Positions 1 through 9,276 are shown, counted from the stretch's first letter. The stretch is 32,781 nt of DNA from JAGMXM01 sp964458325 (GCA_964458325.1 CAYWIM010000052.1:1-32781), one strand, 5' to 3'. Program-made: numbers and translations. Notes: generated from the sequence alone by a model not told the origin.

Positions 1-51
1 GGCGCTCCCGCCAAAATCGGAAGTAATTTTTGCACAGACCCTTAGGAACCC

Positions 52-1443
<1,392 letters not shown>

Positions 1444-1614
1444 TCCCCCCGTGGATCCGGTTTCAGTCGATCCGTCCACGAGCGGATCGGAACTGAGGAA
1501 CGCGCCCCTCTCCGGCCCTCTCTCCGCTCGTGACTCGCGGGGTGAGGGAGGCAGGGTTTCATTGTTTACCACGAAGGGAGAAGAGGCATAGCTGCCTCTG
1601 GAACCCAAGGCGTA
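1444..1614. other. intergenic spacer with purine/pyrimidine-rich, possibly repetitive segment
   Basis: No gene is seen here. About 1494-1558 is an alternating C/T-rich and G-rich stretch (cccctctccggccctc, then ggggtgagggag). It resembles the short imperfect C-rich/G-rich intergenic repeats scattered in many high-GC genomes. Only one copy is visible in this window, so calling it a repeat is a guess. Confidence 0.3.
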
Positions 1615-1649
1615 CGCAAAAAAGGCTGGCAGCGGGGCTGCCAGCCTTT
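1615..1649 (-). terminator. intrinsic terminator of the OmcB-like gene
   Basis: A perfect 12-bp inverted repeat (1621-1632 with 1638-1649) encloses a 5-nt loop. On the minus strand it is followed by a run of T (A run at 1618-1623 on the plus strand). It starts 24 bases beyond the stop codon of the minus-strand gene that ends at 1673. The T tract points to minus-strand use, although the hairpin may also stop read-through from icd. Confidence 0.85.
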
Positions 1650-1672
1650 GTCAATTCAGCCGAGCGCGAGGA

Positions 1673-3283
1673 TCAATAGACCTGCGTGCTCTCTTCCTCG
1701 ATCACTTGCCGAGGAATGGTGTCGGAAACCACCGTGAGCTTCAGGCGGTGATCGCCCAGCTTGACGGCCTTGCCGACGACCGTGTACTGGAAGGACTGCT
1801 TGGCTTCCAGGCGCGGATATGCCGGCCAGGTGACCGTCTTGCCGGAGACCGTTCCGCCGTTGCTGGCGCTGACCGGGTCGATTTCCTCTTCGAACACAGC
1901 AACCACCTTGTAGTTGGTGTCCGGAGCGGTGCCCTGGTTGGTGATGCGGATGGTGTAGGTCGTCGACACGCCCACGCCGATCGGATCGGGATCATCCACG
2001 ACCTCGTTCAACATGGCAGTCTGGCCCTTCCACAGTGTGCAGGCCTGGGCGGCATCGGAGAGCCCAGCGGCGGAGGCGGACACCTTGTTGCACAGGTTGC
2101 CCACTGCGCGCGAGGTGAGCTGGAGCTTCATGCTCTTGGACTCGCCCTGCTTGAGGGTCGGGATCGTCCAGGAGGCCGTGTTGCCGGCGACCGAGCCGCC
2201 CTCGGCGGCGATGATCGACGTCTCGGGAGGCGCCGTATCCGTCACCACGACGTTGCTCAGGTCGGTGTCGCCCGTGTTGGACACGGTGATGGTGTAGTTG
2301 GCAATGCGGCCGGTGAACTGCTCGGCATCGCCGGTCTTGGCGACCTTGAGGCCCGGCTGCAGGATGGTCGTGCAGGCCTCGGCGTTGACCGTGCCGGCAT
2401 TGCTGGACTTGGCGACGGCGGGGTTGCACACCCGGCCGCGCTTGGCGGCCTTCAGGACCACGGGGATGGACCTCGATTGGCCAGGACCCAGATCGCCCAC
2501 CTGGAAGTCCAGTTGCTTCCGACCCTCAACCTGCGTCAAACCATCGGGGATCATGTCGGTCACGACCACGTTCTTGGCGACCATGCTGCCCGGGTTGCTG
2601 ACCACGATGTCATACCGCACTTCCGATCCCAGCTGGGCGGTCGCCGGGCCGGTCTTGGTGATCGCCAGCGCGGGCTTGCCCACAACCGTCTTGGCGCACA
2701 AACGAGGATCCGCCGTCACCGTGGCGCAGGTCGTCAGCTCGCCTTCCCTGTCGGCCTTCGCCCAGACCTTGATCGACTGGCTCTGACCGGCATCCATGGA
2801 CGGGAATGTCCAGGTCAACTGATTGCCCGCCACCTGCGCGGGAGGCTCGCTCCTCACGTAGGTCGCGCCCGCGGGAATCTGGTCCTTCACCACTACGTTC
2901 CCGACGCACTCGGTCGCATTCAGGGCAATCTCATACATAAATTCTTCGCCGTATGCCACTTGGGCCGGCATATTCATCGTGGCATGAACCGGACCGGTTC
3001 GAACGCTGGAACATCCCACCGACACCGGGGGAGGAGGTGTGGGCATCACAATCGGCCGGGGCGCAGCAGCCACCACCACCGGCGGAGGAGGTTGAACCGG
3101 CGTTCCGGTGGTCCGCATGTAGGGCGAACGGCCTGTGTAACCAGTCGCAACAGGAACATCGTAATACTCTCGATATTCGTCGTTCCATTGGGATCCTGGG
3201 GCCGCGGATTGCGAGCTCGCGGGAATACTCATCCCCGCCAGCAAGCCGACTGCAAGCATGATACTTGTTATTTTGGTCTTCAT
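1673..3283 (-). CDS. OmcB-like cysteine-rich DUF11-repeat envelope protein
   Basis: A 536-residue exported protein with a Sec signal peptide (residues 1-25: MKTK, hydrophobic core, then ASS). A Tyr-rich and Pro-rich linker (about 35-90) follows, and then four DUF11-type immunoglobulin-like repeats at roughly 105-200, 205-305, 310-415 and 422-532. Each repeat has the pattern of the family: Y-x-I-x-V-x-N-x-G, then VVVTDxxP, then a conserved Trp/Phe strand. Eight cysteines (91, 126, 186, 196, 286, 304, 398, 415) fall at the repeat ends, and the last repeat has none. This arrangement recalls chlamydial OmcB, a disulfide-crosslinked outer-envelope protein. A structural role in the periplasm or at the surface is inferred. 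It has its own promoter-like element and an intrinsic terminator. The start at 3283 gives a good signal peptide, though its Shine-Dalgarno is weak. Confidence 0.85.
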   Translation of the reverse strand: MKTKITSIMLAVGLLAGMSIPASSQSAAPGSQWNDEYREYYDVPVATGYTGRSPYMRTTGTPVQPPPPVVVAAAPRPIVMPTPPPPVSVGCSSVRTGPVHATMNMPAQVAYGEEFMYEIALNATECVGNVVVKDQIPAGATYVRSEPPAQVAGNQLTWTFPSMDAGQSQSIKVWAKADREGELTTCATVTADPRLCAKTVVGKPALAITKTGPATAQLGSEVRYDIVVSNPGSMVAKNVVVTDMIPDGLTQVEGRKQLDFQVGDLGPGQSRSIPVVLKAAKRGRVCNPAVAKSSNAGTVNAEACTTILQPGLKVAKTGDAEQFTGRIANYTITVSNTGDTDLSNVVVTDTAPPETSIIAAEGGSVAGNTASWTIPTLKQGESKSMKLQLTSRAVGNLCNKVSASAAGLSDAAQACTLWKGQTAMLNEVVDDPDPIGVGVSTTYTIRITNQGTAPDTNYKVVAVFEEEIDPVSASNGGTVSGKTVTWPAYPRLEAKQSFQYTVVGKAVKLGDHRLKLTVVSDTIPRQVIEEESTQVY

Positions 3284-3330
3284 AGATTTCTTGCCGATGT
3301 AACTAGGTTTAGTCCAATCGCTGGCAGAAT

Positions 3331-3358
3331 ATCATAATCCCCCAAACTCAATTGGCAA
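3331..3358 (-). promoter_or_regulatory. sigma70-type promoter for the OmcB-like gene
   Basis: Read on the minus strand, TTGCCA (3353-3358) and TATGAT (3331-3336) are 16 bp apart. Each box matches five of six consensus bases. The implied transcript start is about 40 bases before the ATG at 3283. The flanking DNA is noticeably more AT-rich than the genes around it. Confidence 0.55.
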
Positions 3359-3544
3359 ATAGTTTTTTCACGTCCCGCTTCGCTCCCTCGCGAATCCATC
3401 GGCCATTGTTCTGCAAGTTGTTGCATGTGAATCTGTTTTTCCATGGCTGTTCGTTTTTTTGCCGGTTTCTTACGCGGGCATGACAACCTTTGGGGACGAT
3501 TCGGGTAATGGCTGGGCTGATGCTTATGAACACAACATTGCCTC

Positions 3545-4441
3545 GTGGACCAGCTCGGGTGGACCGCGGCCGATGCCGTGCTCATGGTCGAATACGCCAG
3601 CCTCGACCTGGGCCCGGTGATCGAGCTCGAGCCAGGCGGTCCAGCCAATCCCTGGTTTGGGGACCCGCTTCTGGCGCGGCTGGCTGGCGCCAATCTCGGC
3701 CCGCTGGGCGCGATCGGAGAGCAGAAAGCAACCCAGTTCCTCGCCGGGCTCGCCTCCCGGTTCGATCCCGCCGGCGCGACCTACGAAAAGCTCTTCGCCG
3801 CCTGGGGAGGCGATGTACGCGAAATGGCCCTGGACCTCGCCAGCCGCCGGGTCCGGCCCCGCGAGTTGACCCGGACCTCCGAACCCGGTCCGGGCTCGAA
3901 CCTCGCATCGGCCGGCTCCGATCCCACCCTGTATGCGCGGGTGGATTATCTGGACGAAAGCCGTCCCATGACCGACGCCCAGCGCGCCTCGTGCCGCGCC
4001 ATCCTGAAGCATCTGCCCGTGATCTTCACGTTTGCACCCATGAACCTCCTCTATTATCAGGTGGCTTTCCCCCCCGGATCGGACCGGGTGGTCAAAATCA
4101 CTTATCCGCAATACGCTTTCATCGATTCGGGCTCCCCGGCCAGCTACCAGATCGCCTATGTGATCCATCCTGCCTCTTTCTGGGATCGCTTTGGGCCGAT
4201 CCATTTGCAGATCGCCGTGCCGCCGGGCATCGCGCCCGTGGCGTCTGCGACCTTGCAGGCCGCCAGCCCGGCCGCGCAGACCGAATCCCAGCCGCCTCCC
4301 CCGGCACTCTTCACCGCCGAGATCGAGGACAAAACGGGCATTCTGTACGTAGCCCTGCCGGCGGCCGACTGGAAGAAATCTGTCGGCGGACCCGAAACCC
4401 CGCTGCCAGCCGCTGCCAGCCTGCCCCCCCTTCGGCCCTAA
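3545..4441 (+). CDS. hypothetical protein, N-terminus uncertain
   Basis: About 298 codons with coding-like base usage. I do not recognise the family. The C-terminal half (about residues 135-245) has alternating strands with aromatic residues (YPQYAF, YQIAYVIHPASFWDRFG, HLQIAVP) that suggest a beta-sandwich. A proline-rich tail follows. The only available starts are a GTG at 3545 and an ATG at 3584. Neither has a Shine-Dalgarno or a signal peptide, and an in-frame stop lies just upstream at 3527. An exported partner would be expected because the next gene, 4 bases downstream, is Tat-exported. In another frame, from about 3453, the DNA could encode a hydrophobic stretch followed by FGDDSGNGWADAYEHN, so the 5' end may be frameshifted or truncated. 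The 261-base gap before it also holds the promoter of the gene on the other strand. Confidence 0.6.
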   Translation: MDQLGWTAADAVLMVEYASLDLGPVIELEPGGPANPWFGDPLLARLAGANLGPLGAIGEQKATQFLAGLASRFDPAGATYEKLFAAWGGDVREMALDLASRRVRPRELTRTSEPGPGSNLASAGSDPTLYARVDYLDESRPMTDAQRASCRAILKHLPVIFTFAPMNLLYYQVAFPPGSDRVVKITYPQYAFIDSGSPASYQIAYVIHPASFWDRFGPIHLQIAVPPGIAPVASATLQAASPAAQTESQPPPPALFTAEIEDKTGILYVALPAADWKKSVGGPETPLPAAASLPPLRP

Positions 4442-4445
4442 TCCC

Positions 4446-5681
4446 ATGAAGCCAGCTCGATACCGGCTCACGCGCCGGCGCTTCCTTCGGCAGACCGGCG
4501 GCTTCGGCCTGGCCATGGCCGCCGGTCTGGCCCGGGACGCGCTCGCGTCTCCGCCGATCCCATCCCCTCCGCCCATCGCCGAGCGCAAGCTCATCCTCGT
4601 CGTGTTCGGTGGGGGCGTGCGCGCCTCCGAAACCATCGACGATCCCGAGCGCCGCTACATCCCCCGGCTCGGGACCGAATTGATGCCCCGGGGGCGCCTC
4701 TTCACCCGGATCCGAGTCGAGCACCGCGTCGTCCATCCCAACAGCGTCGGCTCGATGCTGACCGGCCACTGGGAATGGGATCACCTCGATTGGTCCGCCC
4801 CCCTCGAGCATCCCAGCGTGTTCGAGATCTGCCGCCGCGACCGGGGGCGAACCGACCTGGCGGTTTGGGCTTTTATCTACGCCTCCATCCTGGCCCGGAT
4901 CAGCGAAAGCAGCGCGCCGGACTACGGCGCCGCCTTCGCTGCCAACGTAGTCGAGCCTCCCACCATCCCCCGGGCAACCGGCGATGCGATCGATCTGCTC
5001 CTGCGCCGCGCGGCCGCCACGGGCCAGACCGCCCTCGAGATCGAAGCCGCCCGGCAAGCCGCTATGCTCGCCCGCCGCGACAGCCGGATCGCCCGCGCCG
5101 GCTGGCGATCCGATCCCGCCCGCGCGTTCCTCGAATCCGAATATGCCGCCTGGCGCGCCGATTCCGCTCGCACCACCAGCCACGACGCATTCCTCGCCCG
5201 CTGCGCCTTGCGGTGTATGGAACGGTTCGCCCCCGCCATCCTCGTCGTCGCCTTCGGCGAGATCGACTGCGCCCATTACGGCTCGTGGTCGCGCTACACG
5301 GACGCCATCCAGCGCACCGACGACCTCACCGCCCAGCTTTGGCAGCATGCCTGCCGGCTCCCTGCCTACCGCGGCCGAACCCTCCTCCTCGTCGCGCCTG
5401 ACCATGGACGCGAGCTCGAACGGCCCGGCGGCCCCGGCTTCGTTCACCACAGCGACTTCTACACCAACGATGGCGCCGATGAGGGCTGCCGGCGATCCTG
5501 GCTGTTGGCGCTCGGTCCGGGCATCGAGCCGGGCCCGTCCATCGGCCTCCCCGCCCCTCTGACCTCCATTGCCGCGACCGCGCTCGAATACCTCGGCCTC
5601 CATCCCTCCCCCGGCGCCGCCCCCTCCCTCTGGCCGCATCTCGCTTCGACCGGTTCAAGCCGCGCTCCCCAGACTGCGTAA
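4446..5681 (+). CDS. Tat-exported alkaline-phosphatase-superfamily protein (sulfatase-like)
   Basis: A 411-residue protein. It opens with a twin-arginine signal (TRRRFLRQTGGF at 9-20), a hydrophobic stretch and an Ala-Ser cleavage region, so it should be exported folded. The mature part shows marks of the alkaline phosphatase superfamily. HPNSVGSMLTGHWE (97-110) is a nucleophile-type loop with a Ser where Thr or Ser occurs. Asp274-x-x-His277 and Asp319-His320 are two-metal ligands, and FVHHSDFY (332-339) is the late His. Phosphatase, phosphodiesterase and sulfatase activities all use this scaffold, and the substrate cannot be read from the sequence. The first expected metal Asp is not clearly placed (VVFGGGVRAS at 52-61). 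It lies 4 bases after the preceding gene and is surely co-transcribed with it. Confidence 0.75.
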   Translation: MKPARYRLTRRRFLRQTGGFGLAMAAGLARDALASPPIPSPPPIAERKLILVVFGGGVRASETIDDPERRYIPRLGTELMPRGRLFTRIRVEHRVVHPNSVGSMLTGHWEWDHLDWSAPLEHPSVFEICRRDRGRTDLAVWAFIYASILARISESSAPDYGAAFAANVVEPPTIPRATGDAIDLLLRRAAATGQTALEIEAARQAAMLARRDSRIARAGWRSDPARAFLESEYAAWRADSARTTSHDAFLARCALRCMERFAPAILVVAFGEIDCAHYGSWSRYTDAIQRTDDLTAQLWQHACRLPAYRGRTLLLVAPDHGRELERPGGPGFVHHSDFYTNDGADEGCRRSWLLALGPGIEPGPSIGLPAPLTSIAATALEYLGLHPSPGAAPSLWPHLASTGSSRAPQTA

Positions 5682-6001
5682 ATACCTCGGCTTTCAGGTT
5701 CGGTGTCCCGGCTTCAGCCGGCCCCTGCAGCTTGCCCTGAAAATCTTCGAGGTTGTGAAATAGGCTTGCAAAGCGATTCTCATGTGATTAAGAGTCGCAC
5801 TTGTTCGGCGCAAAATGCGAGCCCGCTCATCGGCCTGTTCGGGCACCCCCGTTGGTTCCCAGTGGCGGAGAGGGAGAAGAAGAACTGCGGACGATCACCC
5901 CACTGCGACCGGACGCACCAACCAAGCGCCCAAGAATTCTGTCCTACACCCGGCGCAATATATAGGTTGACTAAAAGGCACATAACATCAATTATGTCTC
6001 C
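5682..6001. other. 320-base intergenic region
   Basis: No convincing gene is present. A short perfect inverted repeat, CCGGCTTCAGCCGG, lies at 5708-5721. It has no T tract, so it looks more like a dispersed-repeat fragment than an intrinsic terminator. The last 100 bases become AT-rich and hold a weak promoter-like element for the PEP-CTERM gene. Confidence 0.5.
5967..5995 (+). promoter_or_regulatory. possible promoter of the first PEP-CTERM gene
   Basis: TTGACT (5967-5972) and AATTAT (5990-5995) are 17 bp apart in an AT-rich patch. The first box matches five of six consensus bases and the second four. The implied transcript start is near 6002. That would leave almost no leader for the ATG at 6011 and about 40 bases for the ATG at 6041. 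Confidence 0.3.
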
Positions 6002-6010
6002 TTGTATATT

Positions 6011-6811
6011 ATGAGCTATATTCATAAACTTCTTTCAACGATGCTTCGTGCCACCGCTGCGCTCGCTGCCATACTCGCCGCCCATCCCGCCTTCCTCCTC
6101 CAGACCCAGGCCCAGATCATTATCGATGATTTTGGGGACGTCCCCAGCCCCCCAGGGTATCAAGTGCTGACCGTAATCTTGCCGGGGAATTCTGCTGAGG
6201 TAACTCGTGCCGGGAACAAGGACCACATTATTGGTGGCACAAGGACGGTGGGCATTCTATCACCGAGTGGTCCTGATGAATCACGGATTAGGGCGATAAT
6301 TGACCCCTCGAGCTATCCCAACTTCACATATAATCAGGATTTACATACTGAATCCGTTTGCCTGCTCCAATACGACGGAGGGAATGGATCAAGCCTAGAT
6401 CCAACTGGACTAGGAGGCATCAGCTTAGGGAGATTAGACTCAAGCTATTTTCGATTCAACATTTCTGGTGATGGAGGATCAACGTCTCTGACCCTGCGTT
6501 TGTATACCGATGCGGACCACGCATCGGCGGCGGTGGTGAGCTGGGGGGCGGGGGCGGTCGTGGAGCCGGTGGAGGTGGAGCTGGCGTTTGCCGCATTCGC
6601 GCCGATCGGATCGGCGGGGGGGGTTGATTTTGGGCGGGTGGGGGCGATCGAGCTGCTGATCACGGGGGATGCGGGTTTGGATTTTGGGCTGGACAACCTG
6701 GTGGTGGTGCCGGAGCCATCGTGGTCGATGGGGCTGGCGGCCTTTGGGATGCTGGCGTGGGCGGGTGGGCGGCGGGCGTGGCGCGGGCATCGGGGCGGGG
6801 GCATCGGCTGA
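6011..6811 (+). CDS. PEP-CTERM sorting-domain protein
   Basis: An exported protein of about 266 residues. It has a hydrophobic signal peptide near the start (LRATAALAAILAAHPAF, ending at QTQAQ). The mature domain opens with IIIDDFGD and contains a GGTRTVGIL segment, a pattern often seen in PEP-CTERM proteins. The C-terminus is a textbook sorting signal: VPEPS, a hydrophobic helix (MGLAAFGMLAWAGG), then an Arg-rich tail. The family is recognised by an exosortase, which is not in this window, and the product is usually placed at the cell surface or in the matrix. An ATG at 6041 is an equally good start and gives a shorter signal peptide. No clear Shine-Dalgarno precedes either. Base composition changes sharply inside the gene, from about 50% GC before 6480 to very G-rich after 6530. 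Confidence 0.85.
   Translation: MSYIHKLLSTMLRATAALAAILAAHPAFLLQTQAQIIIDDFGDVPSPPGYQVLTVILPGNSAEVTRAGNKDHIIGGTRTVGILSPSGPDESRIRAIIDPSSYPNFTYNQDLHTESVCLLQYDGGNGSSLDPTGLGGISLGRLDSSYFRFNISGDGGSTSLTLRLYTDADHASAAVVSWGAGAVVEPVEVELAFAAFAPIGSAGGVDFGRVGAIELLITGDAGLDFGLDNLVVVPEPSWSMGLAAFGMLAWAGGRRAWRGHRGGGIG
6616..6644 (+). other. possible G-quadruplex sequence
   Basis: Inside the G-rich 3' half of the PEP-CTERM gene, G runs occur at 6616-6623, 6632-6634, 6636-6638 and 6640-6644, separated by loops of 8, 1 and 1 bases. Four G-tracts this close fit a quadruplex pattern on the coding strand. Further G runs lie around 6542-6556 and 6785-6803. Whether it folds or matters is unknown. Confidence 0.35.
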
Positions 6812-6882
6812 CCGATGCGGCTCATCGCACCGCCGCTGCAAAGGAGTTGATTGGCTGGCGGCGTTGCGCTTGAATGGAATCG

Positions 6883-8274
6883 ATGAAAACGACTCGCCGT
6901 CAGTTCCTATCCTCGAGCGCCGCCGTGGCGGCGGCCATGACGATCGTCCCGCGCCGCGTTTTGGGCGGGGCGAAGTTCGTTCCGCCGAGCGACACGGTGA
7001 ACGTGGCCCTGGTCGGTGCGGGAGGACAGGGGCGGGTGAACCTGCAGGCGCTGTTCCAGCAGCCGGACGTCCGGGTGGTTGCGGTGGCGGATCCGGCGGA
7101 GTCGTTCAGCCTCGAGGACTACTATTACAAGGGGCAGGGCGGGCGAACGGCCGTGAAGGCGCAGATCGAGAGGCAGTATGCCCCGAAGGCGCCGGGCTAC
7201 CGCTGCGCAGCGTACGAGGATTTCCGAGACCTGCTCGAGAAGGAGAAATCGATCGACGCGGTGTTGTGCGCCACGCCCGATCACCTGCACGCGTATGTGT
7301 CGGTGCTGGCGATGCGCGCGGGCAAGCATGTGTATTGCGAGAAGCCGCTGACGCACAACGTCTGGGAGGCGCGGCTGGTGTCGCGCGTGGCGAAGGAGAC
7401 GGGGGTGGCGACGCAAATGGGGAACATTGGCCACTCGAGCGAGGGGATGCGCCAGACCTGCGAATGGATTTGGGCCGGCGCGATTGGCGCGGTGCGAGAA
7501 GTCCATGCCTGGGTGGGGGCCACGCGGTGGAACAAGGCGCTTGTCGGCGTTCCCACCGACACGCCGCCGGTTCCCGCCGGCCTGAACTGGGACCTCTGGC
7601 TAGGGCCGCGCGAGCCGCGTCCGTATCATCCCGCCTACGCGCCCGTGAAATGGCGCGATTTCTGGGCGTTTGGCGGGGGTGCGATCGGCGACTTTGTCTG
7701 CCACGATCTGGACGCAGCCTGCTGGGCGCTGGATCTGCGCGATCCGCTCTGGATCGAGGCCCACCCGGGCGGCCAGATGGATGCGGAGATCTCGCCCCAC
7801 AGCGAGATAGTCTACTGGCAGTTTGGCCCGCGCGGCAGCCAGCCGGCGGTGCGCGTCACGTGGTACGACGGGGGCTTGCGTCCGGCTCTTCCGGAGGGCT
7901 GGCCGGGTGACACGCCTCTGCCGGGCCGCGGCTCCCTCTTCGTCGGGGACAAGGGCGTGCTGCTGTCGAGCTTTGCCGACCGGCCCCGATTGGTTCCGGA
8001 CGACAAGGACGATGCCTACCAGCCGCCGCCCAAGACCCTGCCCCGTTCCAAAGGCCATCATCGCGACTGGATCGACGCCTGCAAGGGCGGGTTGGCCGCC
8101 AGCAGCCACTTCGAATATAGCGCGCGTCTGACGGAGATGCTGCTGCTGGGCATTCTGTCGCTGCGCACCCGCCGGCGGATCGATTGGGATGCCGCCAGCC
8201 TCAAGGCCCGGAACCTCCCCGCCGCCGATCCCATCATCAAGGAAAGCTATCGGAAGGGATGGGAACCGGCGTAA
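6883..8274 (+). CDS. Tat-exported Gfo/Idh/MocA family oxidoreductase
   Basis: A 463-residue NAD(P)-dependent sugar or cyclitol dehydrogenase of the glucose-fructose oxidoreductase family. The Tat signal is TTRRQFLSSSAAV (3-15). The Rossmann nucleotide loop VALVGAGGQGR is at 41-51. ATPDHLH is at 130-136, and the catalytic EKPLTHN is at 153-159 with Lys154. GAIGDFVCHDLDA (266-278) carries the usual Asp and His of the active site. Members exported by Tat normally fold with a tightly bound cofactor in the cytoplasm and act outside it, often on the 3-hydroxyl of sugars. The substrate here is not known. I chose the ATG at 6883 because the Tat motif follows it directly; an ATG at 6874 adds three residues. 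It is convergent with the next gene, 22 bases away. Confidence 0.93.
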   Translation: MKTTRRQFLSSSAAVAAAMTIVPRRVLGGAKFVPPSDTVNVALVGAGGQGRVNLQALFQQPDVRVVAVADPAESFSLEDYYYKGQGGRTAVKAQIERQYAPKAPGYRCAAYEDFRDLLEKEKSIDAVLCATPDHLHAYVSVLAMRAGKHVYCEKPLTHNVWEARLVSRVAKETGVATQMGNIGHSSEGMRQTCEWIWAGAIGAVREVHAWVGATRWNKALVGVPTDTPPVPAGLNWDLWLGPREPRPYHPAYAPVKWRDFWAFGGGAIGDFVCHDLDAACWALDLRDPLWIEAHPGGQMDAEISPHSEIVYWQFGPRGSQPAVRVTWYDGGLRPALPEGWPGDTPLPGRGSLFVGDKGVLLSSFADRPRLVPDDKDDAYQPPPKTLPRSKGHHRDWIDACKGGLAASSHFEYSARLTEMLLLGILSLRTRRRIDWDAASLKARNLPAADPIIKESYRKGWEPA

Positions 8275-8296
8275 GGGCCTCGAGCGGGCGGATGGC

Positions 8297-9169
8297 TCAC
8301 TTGGGATCCGCCAGTACCGGGGCATCGAGCTCGAGCTCCCGCGCGTCCTGGTAACCGAAGCGTACCAGGGCGCCCAGGTCGAATCCGAAGTTCCGCTGGT
8401 CGGATGCCGTGGTGGCCTTCCGCGCCAGATCCTCTCGATCCAGGCGGCCGCCTCGAGGGAGGGCCAGAAAGATGATGTTGCCTCCGGCGGGGACATCGAA
8501 CAGATAGACCTGCGGGAACACGTCCAGGTAGGTCGCCAGCATGGAATCGTATTGCGGGTTGGAGAACCGGCTCCAGATGTTGCCCAGGACGATCCCTCGC
8601 GGGCTGAGCGCGCGCCGCACGGCCAGCAGGAACTCGCGCGTTGCCAGTGCCGGCGGGATGAAATCGTCCCCGTAGGCATCCAGGAAGATCAGGTCATATC
8701 GGCTCGCCGTCTCCTCGATGAACTTCCGTCCGTCGGCCAGACGCGCCTGGAGCCGGGCGTCCTCCTCAAAACTGAAGAAACGCTTGGCCACGTCGATGAC
8801 GCTGGCGTCGATCTCGGCGCAGTCGATGCGGGCCCGCGGGTAGTGCAGGTGCAGGAAGCTCGGGATGCTGCCTCCGCCCAGGCCCACCACCAGGATGCGC
8901 CTCGGCTCCTGGACGCAGGCCAGGCCGATCATCATCGACCGGCTGTAGGGCAGCTCGAGCGATCCCGGCTGGCCCGGACGCCGCACGCTCTGGTGGGCCC
9001 CGTTCTCCGAGAACAGCAGATACCTCAGCCCCTCCGCGTCCTCCTGGACAATGATGTGGTTATAGCGGGAGCGCGTCTCGAAGATCGTCGGGTAGCCCCC
9101 GGCCGCCACAGCCCCCCAGCCGAGGACGATCCCCAATAGCCATCCCATCATCCGCGAATCGGTGGTCAT
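8297..9169 (-). CDS. secreted spermidine-synthase-like methyltransferase-fold protein
   Basis: A 290-residue protein of the spermidine synthase (SpeE-like) superfamily. The SAM-type loop VVGLGGGSIP is at 94-103, with the acidic end of the next strand at EIDAS (119-123). ADGR is at 145-148, and LDAYGDDFIPP (163-173) sits where SpeE has its catalytic Asp motif. The N-terminus (MMGWLLGIVLGWGAVAAGG) is a signal peptide or single anchor, which is unusual because decarboxylated SAM and putrescine are cytoplasmic. The canonical GGGDG and DxTDPxGP motifs of true aminopropyltransferases are altered. I therefore call it spermidine-synthase-like and make no claim of polyamine synthesis. The start at 9169 is preceded by a G-rich stretch. 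It is divergent from the Tat gene at 9277. Confidence 0.8.
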   Translation of the reverse strand: MTTDSRMMGWLLGIVLGWGAVAAGGYPTIFETRSRYNHIIVQEDAEGLRYLLFSENGAHQSVRRPGQPGSLELPYSRSMMIGLACVQEPRRILVVGLGGGSIPSFLHLHYPRARIDCAEIDASVIDVAKRFFSFEEDARLQARLADGRKFIEETASRYDLIFLDAYGDDFIPPALATREFLLAVRRALSPRGIVLGNIWSRFSNPQYDSMLATYLDVFPQVYLFDVPAGGNIIFLALPRGGRLDREDLARKATTASDQRNFGFDLGALVRFGYQDARELELDAPVLADPK

Positions 9170-9276
9170 ATCCCCGCCATTATGGTTCTCCGGTTGCTCC
9201 AGACAATGACCAATTCGGCGTTCATTTCCCGCTTGCCATGGCGGTTGAGCGAGGGGCTATATGTGCGCCAGCCAAT

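Noticed and set aside
1706..3337. A 543-codon plus-strand frame antisense to the OmcB-like gene
   Set aside because: It is rich in Gly, Arg, His and Asp and mirrors the repeat structure of the real minus-strand gene. It has no start signal.
4311..5639. A 442-codon minus-strand frame antisense to the Tat phosphatase-fold gene
   Set aside because: Gly/Ala-rich translation without domains. The plus-strand gene has a Tat signal and metal motifs.
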